Assembly: GCA_964629825.1 (NCBI GenBank)
Contig: CAZVUW010000127.1
Location: 1-7,033 of the forward strand
Length of the DNA: 7,033 nt
Reading direction: 5' to 3'
From: CAZVUW01 sp964629825
Lineage (GTDB): Bacteria; Actinomycetota; Nitriliruptoria; Euzebyales; Egibacteraceae
The notes below the pieces were generated by a model that made no database searches, was not told where the DNA came from, and saw only the letters and a list, made by a program, of their open reading frames with translations. The position numbers were made by a program, and so were the translations under genes. Positions 1 to 5,489 of the stretch are shown piece by piece; the first letter of the stretch is position 1, and each line of letters begins with the position of its first letter.

Positions 1-2
1 GG

Positions 3-77
3 GCCGACGAGGCCGTCAGCCGCGAGGTGCTGCGGCGGGCTGCCGGGCGCCGGCCGCCGCTGCGACGAGCGGCCTGA
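3..77 (+). CDS. C-terminal end of an upstream gene (partial, unknown)
   Basis: The third forward frame is open from the window edge to a TGA at 75-77 and reads as 24 residues ending ...LRRAAGRRPPLRRAA. Nearly every codon ends in G or C, as expected of coding DNA here, and the stop lies 60 bases before the next gene, a normal intergenic distance. The tail is basic and alanine/arginine-rich, with no recognisable domain, so no function can be given. Other frames across this short stretch are also open because of the GC content, so this is a plausible rather than proven gene end. Confidence 0.35.
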   Translation, partial: ADEAVSREVLRRAAGRRPPLRRAA

Positions 78-102
78 GCGCTCGGCCGTCGCACCCGCCC
101 AC

Positions 103-113
103 TACCCTGGGTA
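103..113 (+). promoter_or_regulatory. Candidate -10 element inside a small palindrome upstream of the nuclease lipoprotein gene
   Basis: TACCCT at 103-108 fits the actinobacterial -10 pattern TAnnnT and would place transcription start near 115, giving a leader of about 23-32 bases. The same bases form a perfect short palindrome, TACCC-T-GGGTA (103-113). No convincing -35 hexamer is visible 16-18 bases upstream, which is common in actinobacterial promoters but leaves the call weak. The palindrome could be an operator or chance. Confidence 0.3.
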
Positions 114-137
114 CGAGAAGCGGGATCTCCGAGCGGG

Positions 138-1124
138 GTGTCAGCAGTGCGCCAACGGTTGCTGGTCCTGGTCGCCGTGCTCGCGGTGCTGGCGGCCGGT
201 TGCGGTCTGTCGCCGGGCGACGCGGGCGTTGCCGCCGCGCCCACCGTCGACGCCGAGCCGGAGACCGAGGAGTCGACCGAGCCGGCGTCGGCTCCCACAC
301 CTGAGCACACCCGCACCCCCGAGCCGCAGCCGAGCACCGCGGAGCCGACGCCATCGCCCACGCCGACCGAGGAGCCCGCGGAGACCGCCCAGGTGCCCGA
401 TGGGGTGCCCGCCGGTGCCCAGGCCGGAGTGGTCGAGCGGATCATCGACGGCGACACGATCGCCGTCCGCATCGACGAGCCCGGCGGGCCGCTGGTGGCC
501 AACGCCAGCCACACCATCCGTCTCCTGCTGATCGACACCCCCGAGACCGTTGCGCCGGGAAAGGCGGTCGAGTGCGGCGGACCTGAGGCGACCGAGTTCG
601 CCGCGAAGAAGCTCCCGGTCGGCTCCACGGTCTACCTGGTCGCCGACCAGGAGGACACCGACCGCTACGGCCGCTTCCTGCGCTACGTCTGGACCGAGGA
701 CGGCGAGCTGTTCAACGTCGAGGCCGCCCGGGCGGGCGTGGCCCGGTTCGTCGTCTACCAGCCGAACGACCGCCTCGCCGATGAGGTCGCGGCCGCCGAG
801 GCCGAGGCCAAGGCCGCCGGTCGCGGCATGTGGGGGCCGCCGTGCGACTACGACGCGCAGCCGCCCGCGCCCGAACCGGCCCCCGCTCCGGCGCCAGCCG
901 CCGCTCCCGCTCCCGCGCCGGCGCCCGCTCCAGCCGCGGCCGCGCCTCCGGCCGGGGCCGGCTGCGACCCGAACTACACCCCCTGCGTGCCCATCGCCCC
1001 GGACGTGGACTGCGCCGGCGGCCAGGGCAACGGCCCGGCCTACGTGCAGGGACCGGTCACGGTCATCGGCACCGACATCTACGGCCTCGACGGCGACGGC
1101 GACGGCATCGGCTGCGAGCGCTAG
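138..1124 (+). CDS. Exported lipoprotein nuclease: SNase-like domain plus Excalibur calcium-binding tail
   Basis: This is a predicted lipid-anchored, calcium-dependent nuclease acting outside the membrane. Residues 1-22 are a lipoprotein signal peptide (hydrophobic core, then LAAGC with Cys22 as the lipidation site). Residues 23-95 are a disordered Pro/Glu/Thr-rich spacer. The staphylococcal-nuclease-like domain spans about 96-235 and keeps the expected active-site positions: DGDT at 104-107, Arg128 in IRLLLIDTPE, Asp133, Thr134 and Glu136, and DRYGR at 175-179 for the second catalytic arginine. A Pro/Ala linker (about 241-272) leads to an Excalibur-type tail (275-328) with Cys276, Cys283, Cys292 and Cys326 and the calcium loop DGDGDGIGCE at 318-327. 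The start is uncertain: GTG at 138 gives the longest form, while GTG at 147 (MRQRLLV...) is at least as good, since GGGGTG at 135-140 would sit at proper ribosome-binding distance. Secretion and lipidation are inferred; catalytic competence is supported by the intact motif residues. Confidence 0.88.
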   Translation: MSAVRQRLLVLVAVLAVLAAGCGLSPGDAGVAAAPTVDAEPETEESTEPASAPTPEHTRTPEPQPSTAEPTPSPTPTEEPAETAQVPDGVPAGAQAGVVERIIDGDTIAVRIDEPGGPLVANASHTIRLLLIDTPETVAPGKAVECGGPEATEFAAKKLPVGSTVYLVADQEDTDRYGRFLRYVWTEDGELFNVEAARAGVARFVVYQPNDRLADEVAAAEAEAKAAGRGMWGPPCDYDAQPPAPEPAPAPAPAAAPAPAPAPAPAAAAPPAGAGCDPNYTPCVPIAPDVDCAGGQGNGPAYVQGPVTVIGTDIYGLDGDGDGIGCER

Positions 1125-1130
1125 ACCCGG

Positions 1131-3440
1131 TCAGCCCAGGTTCGCGGCGCGCTCGGCCAGCACGGCCGCCAGCAGGCGCCTCGCACCGGCCTTGTCCAGC
1201 GGGTGGTTGCCGTTGCCGCACTTGGGCGACTGCACGCACGAGGGGCAGCCGTCGGCGCAGCGGCAAGCCTCGATCGCCCTCAGCGTCGCCGCCAGCAGCG
1301 CGTCGTCGCTGCGGAACCCGCGCTCGGTGATGCCCGCCCCGCCGGGGTAGCCATCGTAGATGAAGATCGTCATCGCCAGCGTGTCCGGATGCCAGGCGGT
1401 CGACACGCCGCCGATGTCCCAGCGGTCGCACATGGCGAACAGCGGCAGCAGGCCGATCGCGGCGTGCTCGGCGGCGTGCGCCGCGCCCGGCACCACCTCG
1501 GTCGTGAGGCCCACCTCGTCGAGGATGGCGTCGGGGACGACCAGCCACAGGGCCTGGGTGACCAGGTGCTGGGGCGGCAGGTCCAGGTCGACCACGCCGA
1601 GCGACTCGTCGCTGAAGATGCGGCGGCGCTCGTAGGCGAGGACGCGCGTTGTCACCTCGACGCGGCCGCGGTTCCACGAGCAGCGGCCCCAGTCCACCGA
1701 CTCCTCGACCGTCAGGACGCCGATGTCGGTGTCGGAGCGGGTCTGGGTGTACTCGTCGCCGGAGTAGGGCTCGGCCTCGGCGACGCGCCGTGCCAGGTCG
1801 AGCTTGCGGATCCGCCAGGTGTCGCCCTGGTGCAGGTAGATCGCGCCCTCATGGACGGTGCGGAACGCGCGGGCTTCGTCGGCGTCACCGATGAGCGCGC
1901 CGGTGTTGCGGTCCACGATCGAGAAGGGCTCGCCGCCGGCGCTGCGGATGCTCACCCCCGCCGCCGGTGACCCACGGCCCGCCCAGTAGATGCGTCCTCC
2001 GCGCTCGCGCAGGCGGCCCGCCTCCAGCTCCTCGGCGACGTGCTCGGCCAGGTCCGCGGGCGCGAAGAGGTCCCGGTCGACGGCCAGGTCGAGCGGCAGC
2101 TCCCACGCGGCGCAGCGCAGATGCGGCAGGAGGATGTAGGGGTTGGTCACGTCGACCACCGCGGCCTCGAGCGGTCGACCCCAAAGCTCGGTCGGATTGG
2201 CAAGCAGGTAGTGGTCGAGCGGGTTGTCATCGGCCACGAACACGACGACGGCCTCCCGGCCGCGCCTGCCAGCGCGCCCGGCCTGCTGCCACAGCGACGC
2301 GACGGTGCCGGGCCAGCCCGCGATCACCACCGCGTCCAGGGAGCCCACATCGATGCCGAGCTCGAGCGCGTCGGTGGCCGCGACCCCCCGGAGGCTCCCG
2401 TCGATGAGGCCCTGCTCGACGAGCCGGCGCTCCTCGGGTCGGTAGCCCGCCCGGTAGGCCATGACGGTGTGGTCGAGGTGCACCGGCGCGAGCCGGCGGC
2501 GGGCGTGCTGGGCGACCAGCTCGGCGCCTTTGCGGGACTTGACGAACGCCAGGGTCGCCGGACCGGCCTCGACCAGCCCGGCGAGCACGTCGGCGCTCTC
2601 GGCGATCGTGGAGCGGCGCGCGCCCGAGGCCTCGTCGGTCAGCGGCGGCTCCCACAGCGCGAACGAGATCGGCGGCTTGGGCGCGCCGTCGTCGACGACC
2701 TCCGCGACGTCGAGGCCGGTGAGGCGGCTCGCGTGCTCGCCCGGGTTGCCGATCGTGGCGCTGGCCAGCACGAACGTCGGGTCCGCCGAGTAGCGCGCGC
2801 ACACCCGCCGCAGGCGCCGCAGGATCGCTGCCACGTGCGAGCCGAAGACGCCGCGCGCGGTGTGGCACTCGTCGACGATGACCAGGGCCAGGCGGTGCAG
2901 GAAGTCCCCCCAGCGCTGATGGCCGGGGAGGATGCCCACGTGCAGCATGTCGGGGTTGGTCAGGATGACGTTGGCCGTCCGCCGGATGGCGTCGCGCTCC
3001 GACCGGGGCGTGTCGCCGTCGTAGGTCGCGGCGCGCACGTGCGGCAGCTTGAGCTCGCGCAGGGCGCGCAGCTGGTCGTTGGACAGGGCCTTGGTCGGGG
3101 CCAGGTACAGCGCCGTCGCCTTGTCATCGGCGAGGATCCGCTCGATCAGGGGCAGCTGGTAGCACAGGCTCTTGCCGCTCGCGGTGCCGGTCGCCACGAC
3201 CACGTGCCGGCCCGCGCGCACCGCCTCGAGCGCCTTGGCCTGATGGCTGTAGAGGGCGCCGATGCCGACCCGCTCGAGCCGGTCCCTCAGCAGTGGGGGA
3301 AGGTCGTCGGGCAGCGGGGTCGTGCGTGCGTCACGTGCCGGGAGCCGCGCCAGGTGAGCGATCCTCGGCCGTCCGTCGACGGCCGGCAACGCGGCTGACA
3401 GATCCCCGTCCAAGAGCTCGAGCAGCGCAGAGGAGTCCAT
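1131..3440 (-). CDS. DEAD-box superfamily 2 helicase with C-terminal zinc-binding cysteine cluster (YprA/MrfA-like)
   Basis: ATP-dependent 3'-5' type DNA helicase of the family containing B. subtilis YprA/MrfA, which acts in mitomycin C damage repair; the cytoplasmic repair role here is inferred. In the 769-residue product, motif I is ATGTASGKS (83-91, Lys90), motif Ia APTKALS (114-120), Ib TNPDML (161-166), motif II DECH (190-193), motif III SAT (227-229), and motif VI QQAGRAGRRG (385-394) with arginine fingers Arg389/Arg392. The C-terminal domain (about 640-769, DUF1998-like) carries the family's cysteine cluster, Cys726, Cys728, Cys732, Cys735 and Cys741 within CRCADGCPSCVQSPKCGNGN. The frame is open further upstream to 3548, but ATG at 3440 is preferred: the extra 36 residues are not helicase-like and would run across the bldG promoter region. 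A related helicase lies divergent to bldG in Streptomyces, so the linkage looks conserved. Motif II reads DECH rather than DEVH/DEAH, tolerable at that position. Confidence 0.92.
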   Translation of the reverse strand: MDSSALLELLDGDLSAALPAVDGRPRIAHLARLPARDARTTPLPDDLPPLLRDRLERVGIGALYSHQAKALEAVRAGRHVVVATGTASGKSLCYQLPLIERILADDKATALYLAPTKALSNDQLRALRELKLPHVRAATYDGDTPRSERDAIRRTANVILTNPDMLHVGILPGHQRWGDFLHRLALVIVDECHTARGVFGSHVAAILRRLRRVCARYSADPTFVLASATIGNPGEHASRLTGLDVAEVVDDGAPKPPISFALWEPPLTDEASGARRSTIAESADVLAGLVEAGPATLAFVKSRKGAELVAQHARRRLAPVHLDHTVMAYRAGYRPEERRLVEQGLIDGSLRGVAATDALELGIDVGSLDAVVIAGWPGTVASLWQQAGRAGRRGREAVVVFVADDNPLDHYLLANPTELWGRPLEAAVVDVTNPYILLPHLRCAAWELPLDLAVDRDLFAPADLAEHVAEELEAGRLRERGGRIYWAGRGSPAAGVSIRSAGGEPFSIVDRNTGALIGDADEARAFRTVHEGAIYLHQGDTWRIRKLDLARRVAEAEPYSGDEYTQTRSDTDIGVLTVEESVDWGRCSWNRGRVEVTTRVLAYERRRIFSDESLGVVDLDLPPQHLVTQALWLVVPDAILDEVGLTTEVVPGAAHAAEHAAIGLLPLFAMCDRWDIGGVSTAWHPDTLAMTIFIYDGYPGGAGITERGFRSDDALLAATLRAIEACRCADGCPSCVQSPKCGNGNHPLDKAGARRLLAAVLAERAANLG

Positions 3441-3450
3441 CCGGCCACTC

Positions 3451-3456
3451 AGCCTA
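3451..3456 (-). promoter_or_regulatory. Candidate -10 element for the helicase gene (near-leaderless transcript)
   Basis: On the minus strand TAGGCT (3456 to 3451) matches the TAnnnT -10 pattern and ends 10 bases before the ATG at 3440. Transcription would then begin only a few bases before the start codon, giving a leaderless or near-leaderless mRNA, which is common in Actinomycetota. No strong Shine-Dalgarno is present before this ATG (only GAGTGG), which agrees with that reading. The -35 region is weak. Confidence 0.35.
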
Positions 3457-3484
3457 GTGACACTCCGGGTTTCGCGGCTACAGC
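3457..3484 (+). promoter_or_regulatory. Candidate promoter for the bldG operon
   Basis: GTGACA at 3457-3462 matches five of six bases of the housekeeping -35 consensus, and TACAGC at 3479-3484 follows after a 16-base spacer. The -10 is poor because its last base is C rather than T. If used, transcription would start near 3491 and leave a leader of about 90 bases before bldG. The -35 directly abuts the minus-strand -10 of the helicase, so the two promoters would be back to back. S. coelicolor bldG is known to be transcribed both alone and with its downstream partner; that cannot be tested here. Confidence 0.28.
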
Positions 3485-3572
3485 GCTCGGGGACATACTC
3501 GTTCGCGTCCGCACAGGCGGGCGCTGGCGTGCACACGGCAGACGGCACCGGGCCGGACTGGCCGGATCAGGT

Positions 3573-3577
3573 AGGAG
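3573..3577 (+). promoter_or_regulatory. Ribosome binding site fixing the GTG start of bldG
   Basis: AGGAG at 3573-3577 is followed by a 6-base spacer and GTG at 3584. This is the strongest + strand Shine-Dalgarno in the divergent region, and it yields a protein beginning MELTLNHRKEGDRT, aligned with the usual BldG N-terminus. Confidence 0.75.
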
Positions 3578-3583
3578 CGTTGC

Positions 3584-3925
3584 GTGGAACTCACTCTGAA
3601 CCACCGCAAGGAAGGCGACCGGACGGTCCTGGAGGTCGGCGGGGAGGTCGACGTCTACACGGCGCCGAAGCTCCGTGAGCGGTTGGTCGAGCTCGTCGGC
3701 GAGGGGCACTACCAGATCGTCGTGGACATGACGAAGGTCGAGTTCCTGGACTCGACCGGGCTCGGCGTCCTGGTCGGGGGTCTGAAGCGCGTGCGCTCGC
3801 ACGACGGCTCCCTATCGCTGGTGTGCAACCAGGAGCGCATCCTCAAGATCTTCCGCATCACGGGCCTCACCAAGGTGTTCCCGATCTTCGACACGCTCGA
3901 CGAGGCCCTCCAGGACCAGGGCTGA
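3584..3925 (+). CDS. bldG: BldG-type anti-anti-sigma factor (STAS domain)
   Basis: Anti-sigma factor antagonist of the SpoIIAA/RsbV class, orthologous by appearance to Streptomyces BldG, which controls development, antibiotic production and stress sigma factors. The 113-residue length is that of BldG. The whole protein is one STAS domain: an N-terminal beta region with VGGEVDVYTAPKLRERL (18-34), then VVDMTKVEFLDSTGLGVLVGG (46-66) holding the phosphorylation site Ser57 in DSTG, the same number as in BldG, and a near-invariant LVCNQERILKIFRITGLTKVF stretch (79-99). Its partner kinase is expected to phosphorylate Ser57 and inactivate it; unphosphorylated BldG binds the anti-sigma factor and frees its target. 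The RsbW-like gene starts one base after the stop codon, so the two are almost certainly translated from one mRNA. A strong ribosome binding site precedes the GTG start. The long C-terminal identity block is what distinguishes BldG from generic RsbV paralogues; the orthology claim is from remembered sequences. Confidence 0.94.
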   Translation: MELTLNHRKEGDRTVLEVGGEVDVYTAPKLRERLVELVGEGHYQIVVDMTKVEFLDSTGLGVLVGGLKRVRSHDGSLSLVCNQERILKIFRITGLTKVFPIFDTLDEALQDQG

Positions 3926-3926
3926 G

Positions 3927-4343
3927 ATGCCAGACGCGGTAGAGCTCCTGCTCCCGCCGGACACACAGCATGTCAGCATTGCGCGGCTCATCGTGGTCAC
4001 GGCGGCCCGCCGCGCGGGCATGGACGAGGGTCGCGTCCAGGACCTGCGCTTAGCGGTCAGCGAGGCGATGTCAAACGTCATCCTCGCGCACCAGCAGACG
4101 GACAGCCGCGAACGCGTGACTCTGCGGCTCTGGGACTCCGGCGACGGCACCTTTCAGGTGACCGTGGCCGATGCGGCTCCCGGGATGGCCACGCATGCGG
4201 TCGAGGACGGGCTGGAGTCGCTGTGGCCGGGGGAGGACCTCTCCGCGCGCCTGATCGAGGGGCTCGCCGACGAGGTGGAGCTGACCCGCGACGACGGCCG
4301 CCTCCAGCTGCGCTTCTCGATCCGTCTGGCGGACGACGACTAG
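3927..4343 (+). CDS. RsbW-like HATPase anti-sigma factor / BldG kinase partner
   Basis: Predicted GHKL-fold ATP-binding protein of 138 residues, the size of RsbW/SpoIIAB-type serine kinases, and the positional counterpart of S. coelicolor SCO3548 (ApgA), which binds BldG. The N box is clear: DLRLAVSEAMSNVILAH (39-55) with Glu46 and Asn50, the Mg-ATP ligands. The G1 box is VTVADAAPGM (78-87): Asp82 is kept but the first glycine of DxGxG is Ala84. The usual glycine-rich G2 (GLGL-type) is replaced around 102-110 by GEDLSARLI, followed by a normal EGLADEVEL (111-119). Nucleotide binding may therefore be altered, or this may be the norm for this subfamily. It begins one base after the bldG stop with no separate ribosome binding site beyond the end of bldG, implying translational coupling. 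Leu42, inside the N box, is encoded by TTA (4050-4052), the only TTA I found in a called gene here. Its target sigma factor is not in the window. Confidence 0.85.
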   Translation: MPDAVELLLPPDTQHVSIARLIVVTAARRAGMDEGRVQDLRLAVSEAMSNVILAHQQTDSRERVTLRLWDSGDGTFQVTVADAAPGMATHAVEDGLESLWPGEDLSARLIEGLADEVELTRDDGRLQLRFSIRLADDD

Positions 4344-4347
4344 GCGC

Positions 4348-4965
4348 GTGGACGAGCGGACCGCAGCGACCGTACGGGCCTACGACGAGGCTGCCGCCGC
4401 CTACCAGGAGCACTGGAAGGAGCACCGCCCCCTCGACGCAGTCCGCAAGTTCGCCACGCTGGCGGGGCGCGGCACGACCGTCATCGACGTGGCCTGCGGG
4501 CCGGTCCTCGACGTGCGGCTGCTGCGCGACGCCGGTCTGCACGTGGTCGCGGGCGACCGCTCCTTCGAGTCGATGCGGCTCGGCAAGACGTTCTTCCCCA
4601 GAGGCTCGCTCGCCTGCTGGGACTACCGGCGACTGCCCTTCCGCGACGCCACCTTCGGCGGCGTGTGGGCGCCGGCGGCCCTGCAGCACCTGCCCCTGAG
4701 CCAGATCCGGCCGGCCCTCGGTGAGCTGCGCCGGGTGCACGCCCGTGGTCCCATCTTCCTGACCTTCCCCGAGGGCTCCGAGGAGCTCGCCGAGCTCGAC
4801 GACCACCCCGCCGTCGGCGTGCGCGCCACCAGGGTCAGCGCCGGGGAGCTCCAAGCGCTGCTGCTCGCGGCCGGCTACGTCGAGGTCGAGGTCGAGCAGC
4901 GCCCCGACCCCTTCGAGCGGCCCGGACTGACCTGGCTGTACGGCTGGGGCCGCCTGCGGACCTAG
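4348..4965 (+). CDS. Small class I SAM-dependent methyltransferase (substrate unknown)
   Basis: A 205-residue Rossmann-fold methyltransferase of the Methyltransf_11/25 type. The N-terminal helix ATVRAYDEAAAAYQEHW (6-23) is the family's usual lead-in. Motif I is VIDVACGPVLDVRLL (45-59): Asp47 and Gly51 are kept, but the second glycine of the GxG loop is Val53. Asp70 in VVAGDRS (67-72) ends strand 2 and should bind the ribose hydroxyls. DYRRLPFRDATFGGVWAPAALQHLP (92-116) corresponds to motifs II/III. The C-terminal part (151-205) keeps the typical SAGELQALLLAAGYVEVEVEQR pattern. The GTG start is 4 bases after the anti-sigma stop codon, so it should share the bldG transcript. Acceptor residues cannot be read from sequence; small-molecule, lipid or protein substrates are all possible. 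It ends in a CTAG whose other strand is the stop codon of the convergent gene. Confidence 0.82.
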   Translation: MDERTAATVRAYDEAAAAYQEHWKEHRPLDAVRKFATLAGRGTTVIDVACGPVLDVRLLRDAGLHVVAGDRSFESMRLGKTFFPRGSLACWDYRRLPFRDATFGGVWAPAALQHLPLSQIRPALGELRRVHARGPIFLTFPEGSEELAELDDHPAVGVRATRVSAGELQALLLAAGYVEVEVEQRPDPFERPGLTWLYGWGRLRT

Positions 4966-5345
4966 GCGCCAATCCTCTGGCGCAGCACCTCGACCAGGCC
5001 CTCGCAGTCGATCACCGTCACGGTCAGGGCCGGGTTCGAGGCCGGCTTCAGCGCCTTGACGCGCTCGTGGAAGCAGATGCACACACCGCGCTCGCCGGTC
5101 GTGCCGTAGGTCGCACCGCCATCGACCAGCGAGCCGCGCGGGCCGAGGGCCTTCACCGTCATGTACGGCCCCGTGATCCGCGCGTCCTTGATGTTGGACA
5201 GCGGGGTCTCGACGTAGAAGAAGCCGTAGCGCACGCGCAGGTGCGTGTCATCGACCCGGACCCAGGCTCGGCTCGGCGTGACGCCGAAGATCCGCAGCAG
5301 CGGCGCGAACCGCCGGTCGAAGTTGAAGCTGAAGTTGTGGACCAA
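4962..5345 (-). CDS. Conserved actinobacterial protein of unknown function, possibly PH-like beta-rich fold
   Basis: I do not recognise an assigned function. The product resembles a small family widespread in actinobacteria, seen as short cytosolic proteins of about 130 residues. Visible hallmarks in the 127-residue form are FNFDRRFAPLLRIFGVTP (6-23), then alternating strands with AWVRVDD, LRVRYGFFYVETPLSNI (36-52), the ITGPY element (57-61), a GERGVCICF strand (85-93), and LTVTVIDCEGLVEVL (107-121). The many short beta strands and final helix suggest a pleckstrin-homology-like barrel, but this is inference. There is no signal peptide or membrane segment. The frame stays open up to 5480, but the TTG at 5345 is preferred: a near-ideal GAGGGAG lies 5 bases upstream, the conserved region begins immediately after it, and the longer version would run through the hppA terminator hairpin. 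The stop overlaps the methyltransferase stop by 4 bases. Confidence 0.75.
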   Translation of the reverse strand: MVHNFSFNFDRRFAPLLRIFGVTPSRAWVRVDDTHLRVRYGFFYVETPLSNIKDARITGPYMTVKALGPRGSLVDGGATYGTTGERGVCICFHERVKALKPASNPALTVTVIDCEGLVEVLRQRIGA

Positions 5346-5350
5346 CGGAT

Positions 5351-5357
5351 CTCCCTC
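5351..5357 (-). promoter_or_regulatory. Ribosome binding site deciding a TTG start
   Basis: On the minus strand GAGGGAG (5357 to 5351) is followed by the 5-base spacer ATCCG and then TTG (5345). No ATG or GTG lies in frame between this point and the start of the conserved sequence, so the site is the best evidence for a TTG start. Confidence 0.6.
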
Positions 5358-5444
5358 GTGCTCGGGCTGGACGCCGCCACAGACTGCCCACGACGAGGCC
5401 GCTTCACCACATCCGGTGCGCTCAGCGGGCGCGCCGGAAAGCGA

Positions 5445-5473
5445 ACGGCGCGGGGCACATGACCCCGCGCCGT
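5445..5473 (-). terminator. Rho-independent-type terminator hairpin downstream of hppA
   Basis: Perfect 11-base arms, ACGGCGCGGGG at 5445-5455 and CCCCGCGCCGT at 5463-5473, enclose a 7-base loop. On the minus strand it begins 16 bases after the hppA stop codon. The following bases (TTCGCTTTCC) are only weakly T-rich, as is usual for GC-rich actinobacterial terminators. It should insulate the downstream minus-strand gene from hppA transcription, so that gene needs a promoter within 5346-5444; I see no clear one there. Confidence 0.8.
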
Positions 5474-5489
5474 CCACCAAGCAGCAGCC

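Larger units (their letters stand above)
3439..3567. repeat. Inverted ATCCGGCCA / TGGCCGGAT pair and a direct GGCCGGA repeat in the divergent promoter region
   Basis: ATCCGGCCA at 3439-3447 overlaps the helicase start codon, and its exact reverse complement TGGCCGGAT lies at 3559-3567, just before the bldG ribosome binding site. The right half also contains GGCCGGA twice in direct orientation (3551-3557 and 3560-3566). The arrangement could be a pair of regulator sites controlling both genes. In GC-rich DNA a 9-base match within about 130 bases can arise by chance, so this is only suggestive. Confidence 0.25.

Noticed and set aside
868..955. Repetitive Pro/Ala codon tract as a possible tandem repeat or CRISPR-like element
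   Set aside because: The repeats are imperfect and codon-phased, encoding a Pro/Ala linker between two domains; there are no spacers or fixed units.
1124..1131. Functional pairing of the SNase protein with the MrfA-like helicase, as with the MrfB exonuclease in Bacillus
   Set aside because: The nuclease has a lipoprotein signal and should be outside the cell, it belongs to a different fold, and the genes are convergent rather than co-transcribed.
2040..3398. Long + strand open frame of 452 codons opposite the helicase gene
   Set aside because: It is the antisense of a clearly conserved helicase; the translation is low-complexity Arg/Gly/Ala/Val with no motif, as expected from GC-rich mirror frames.
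3469..3495. Possible stress-sigma (GTTT-N14-16-GGGTAT) promoter before bldG
   Set aside because: GTTT is present at 3469-3472, but the downstream element is only GGGGACAT and does not match GGGTAT well enough.
3441..3548. 36-residue N-terminal extension of the helicase
   Set aside because: It would cover the bldG promoter region, shows no helicase similarity, and a -10 element lies just upstream of the ATG at 3440.
4078..5082. Long - strand open frame of 334 codons opposite the anti-sigma and methyltransferase genes
   Set aside because: It mirrors two genes with recognisable motifs and has no ribosome site or family likeness.
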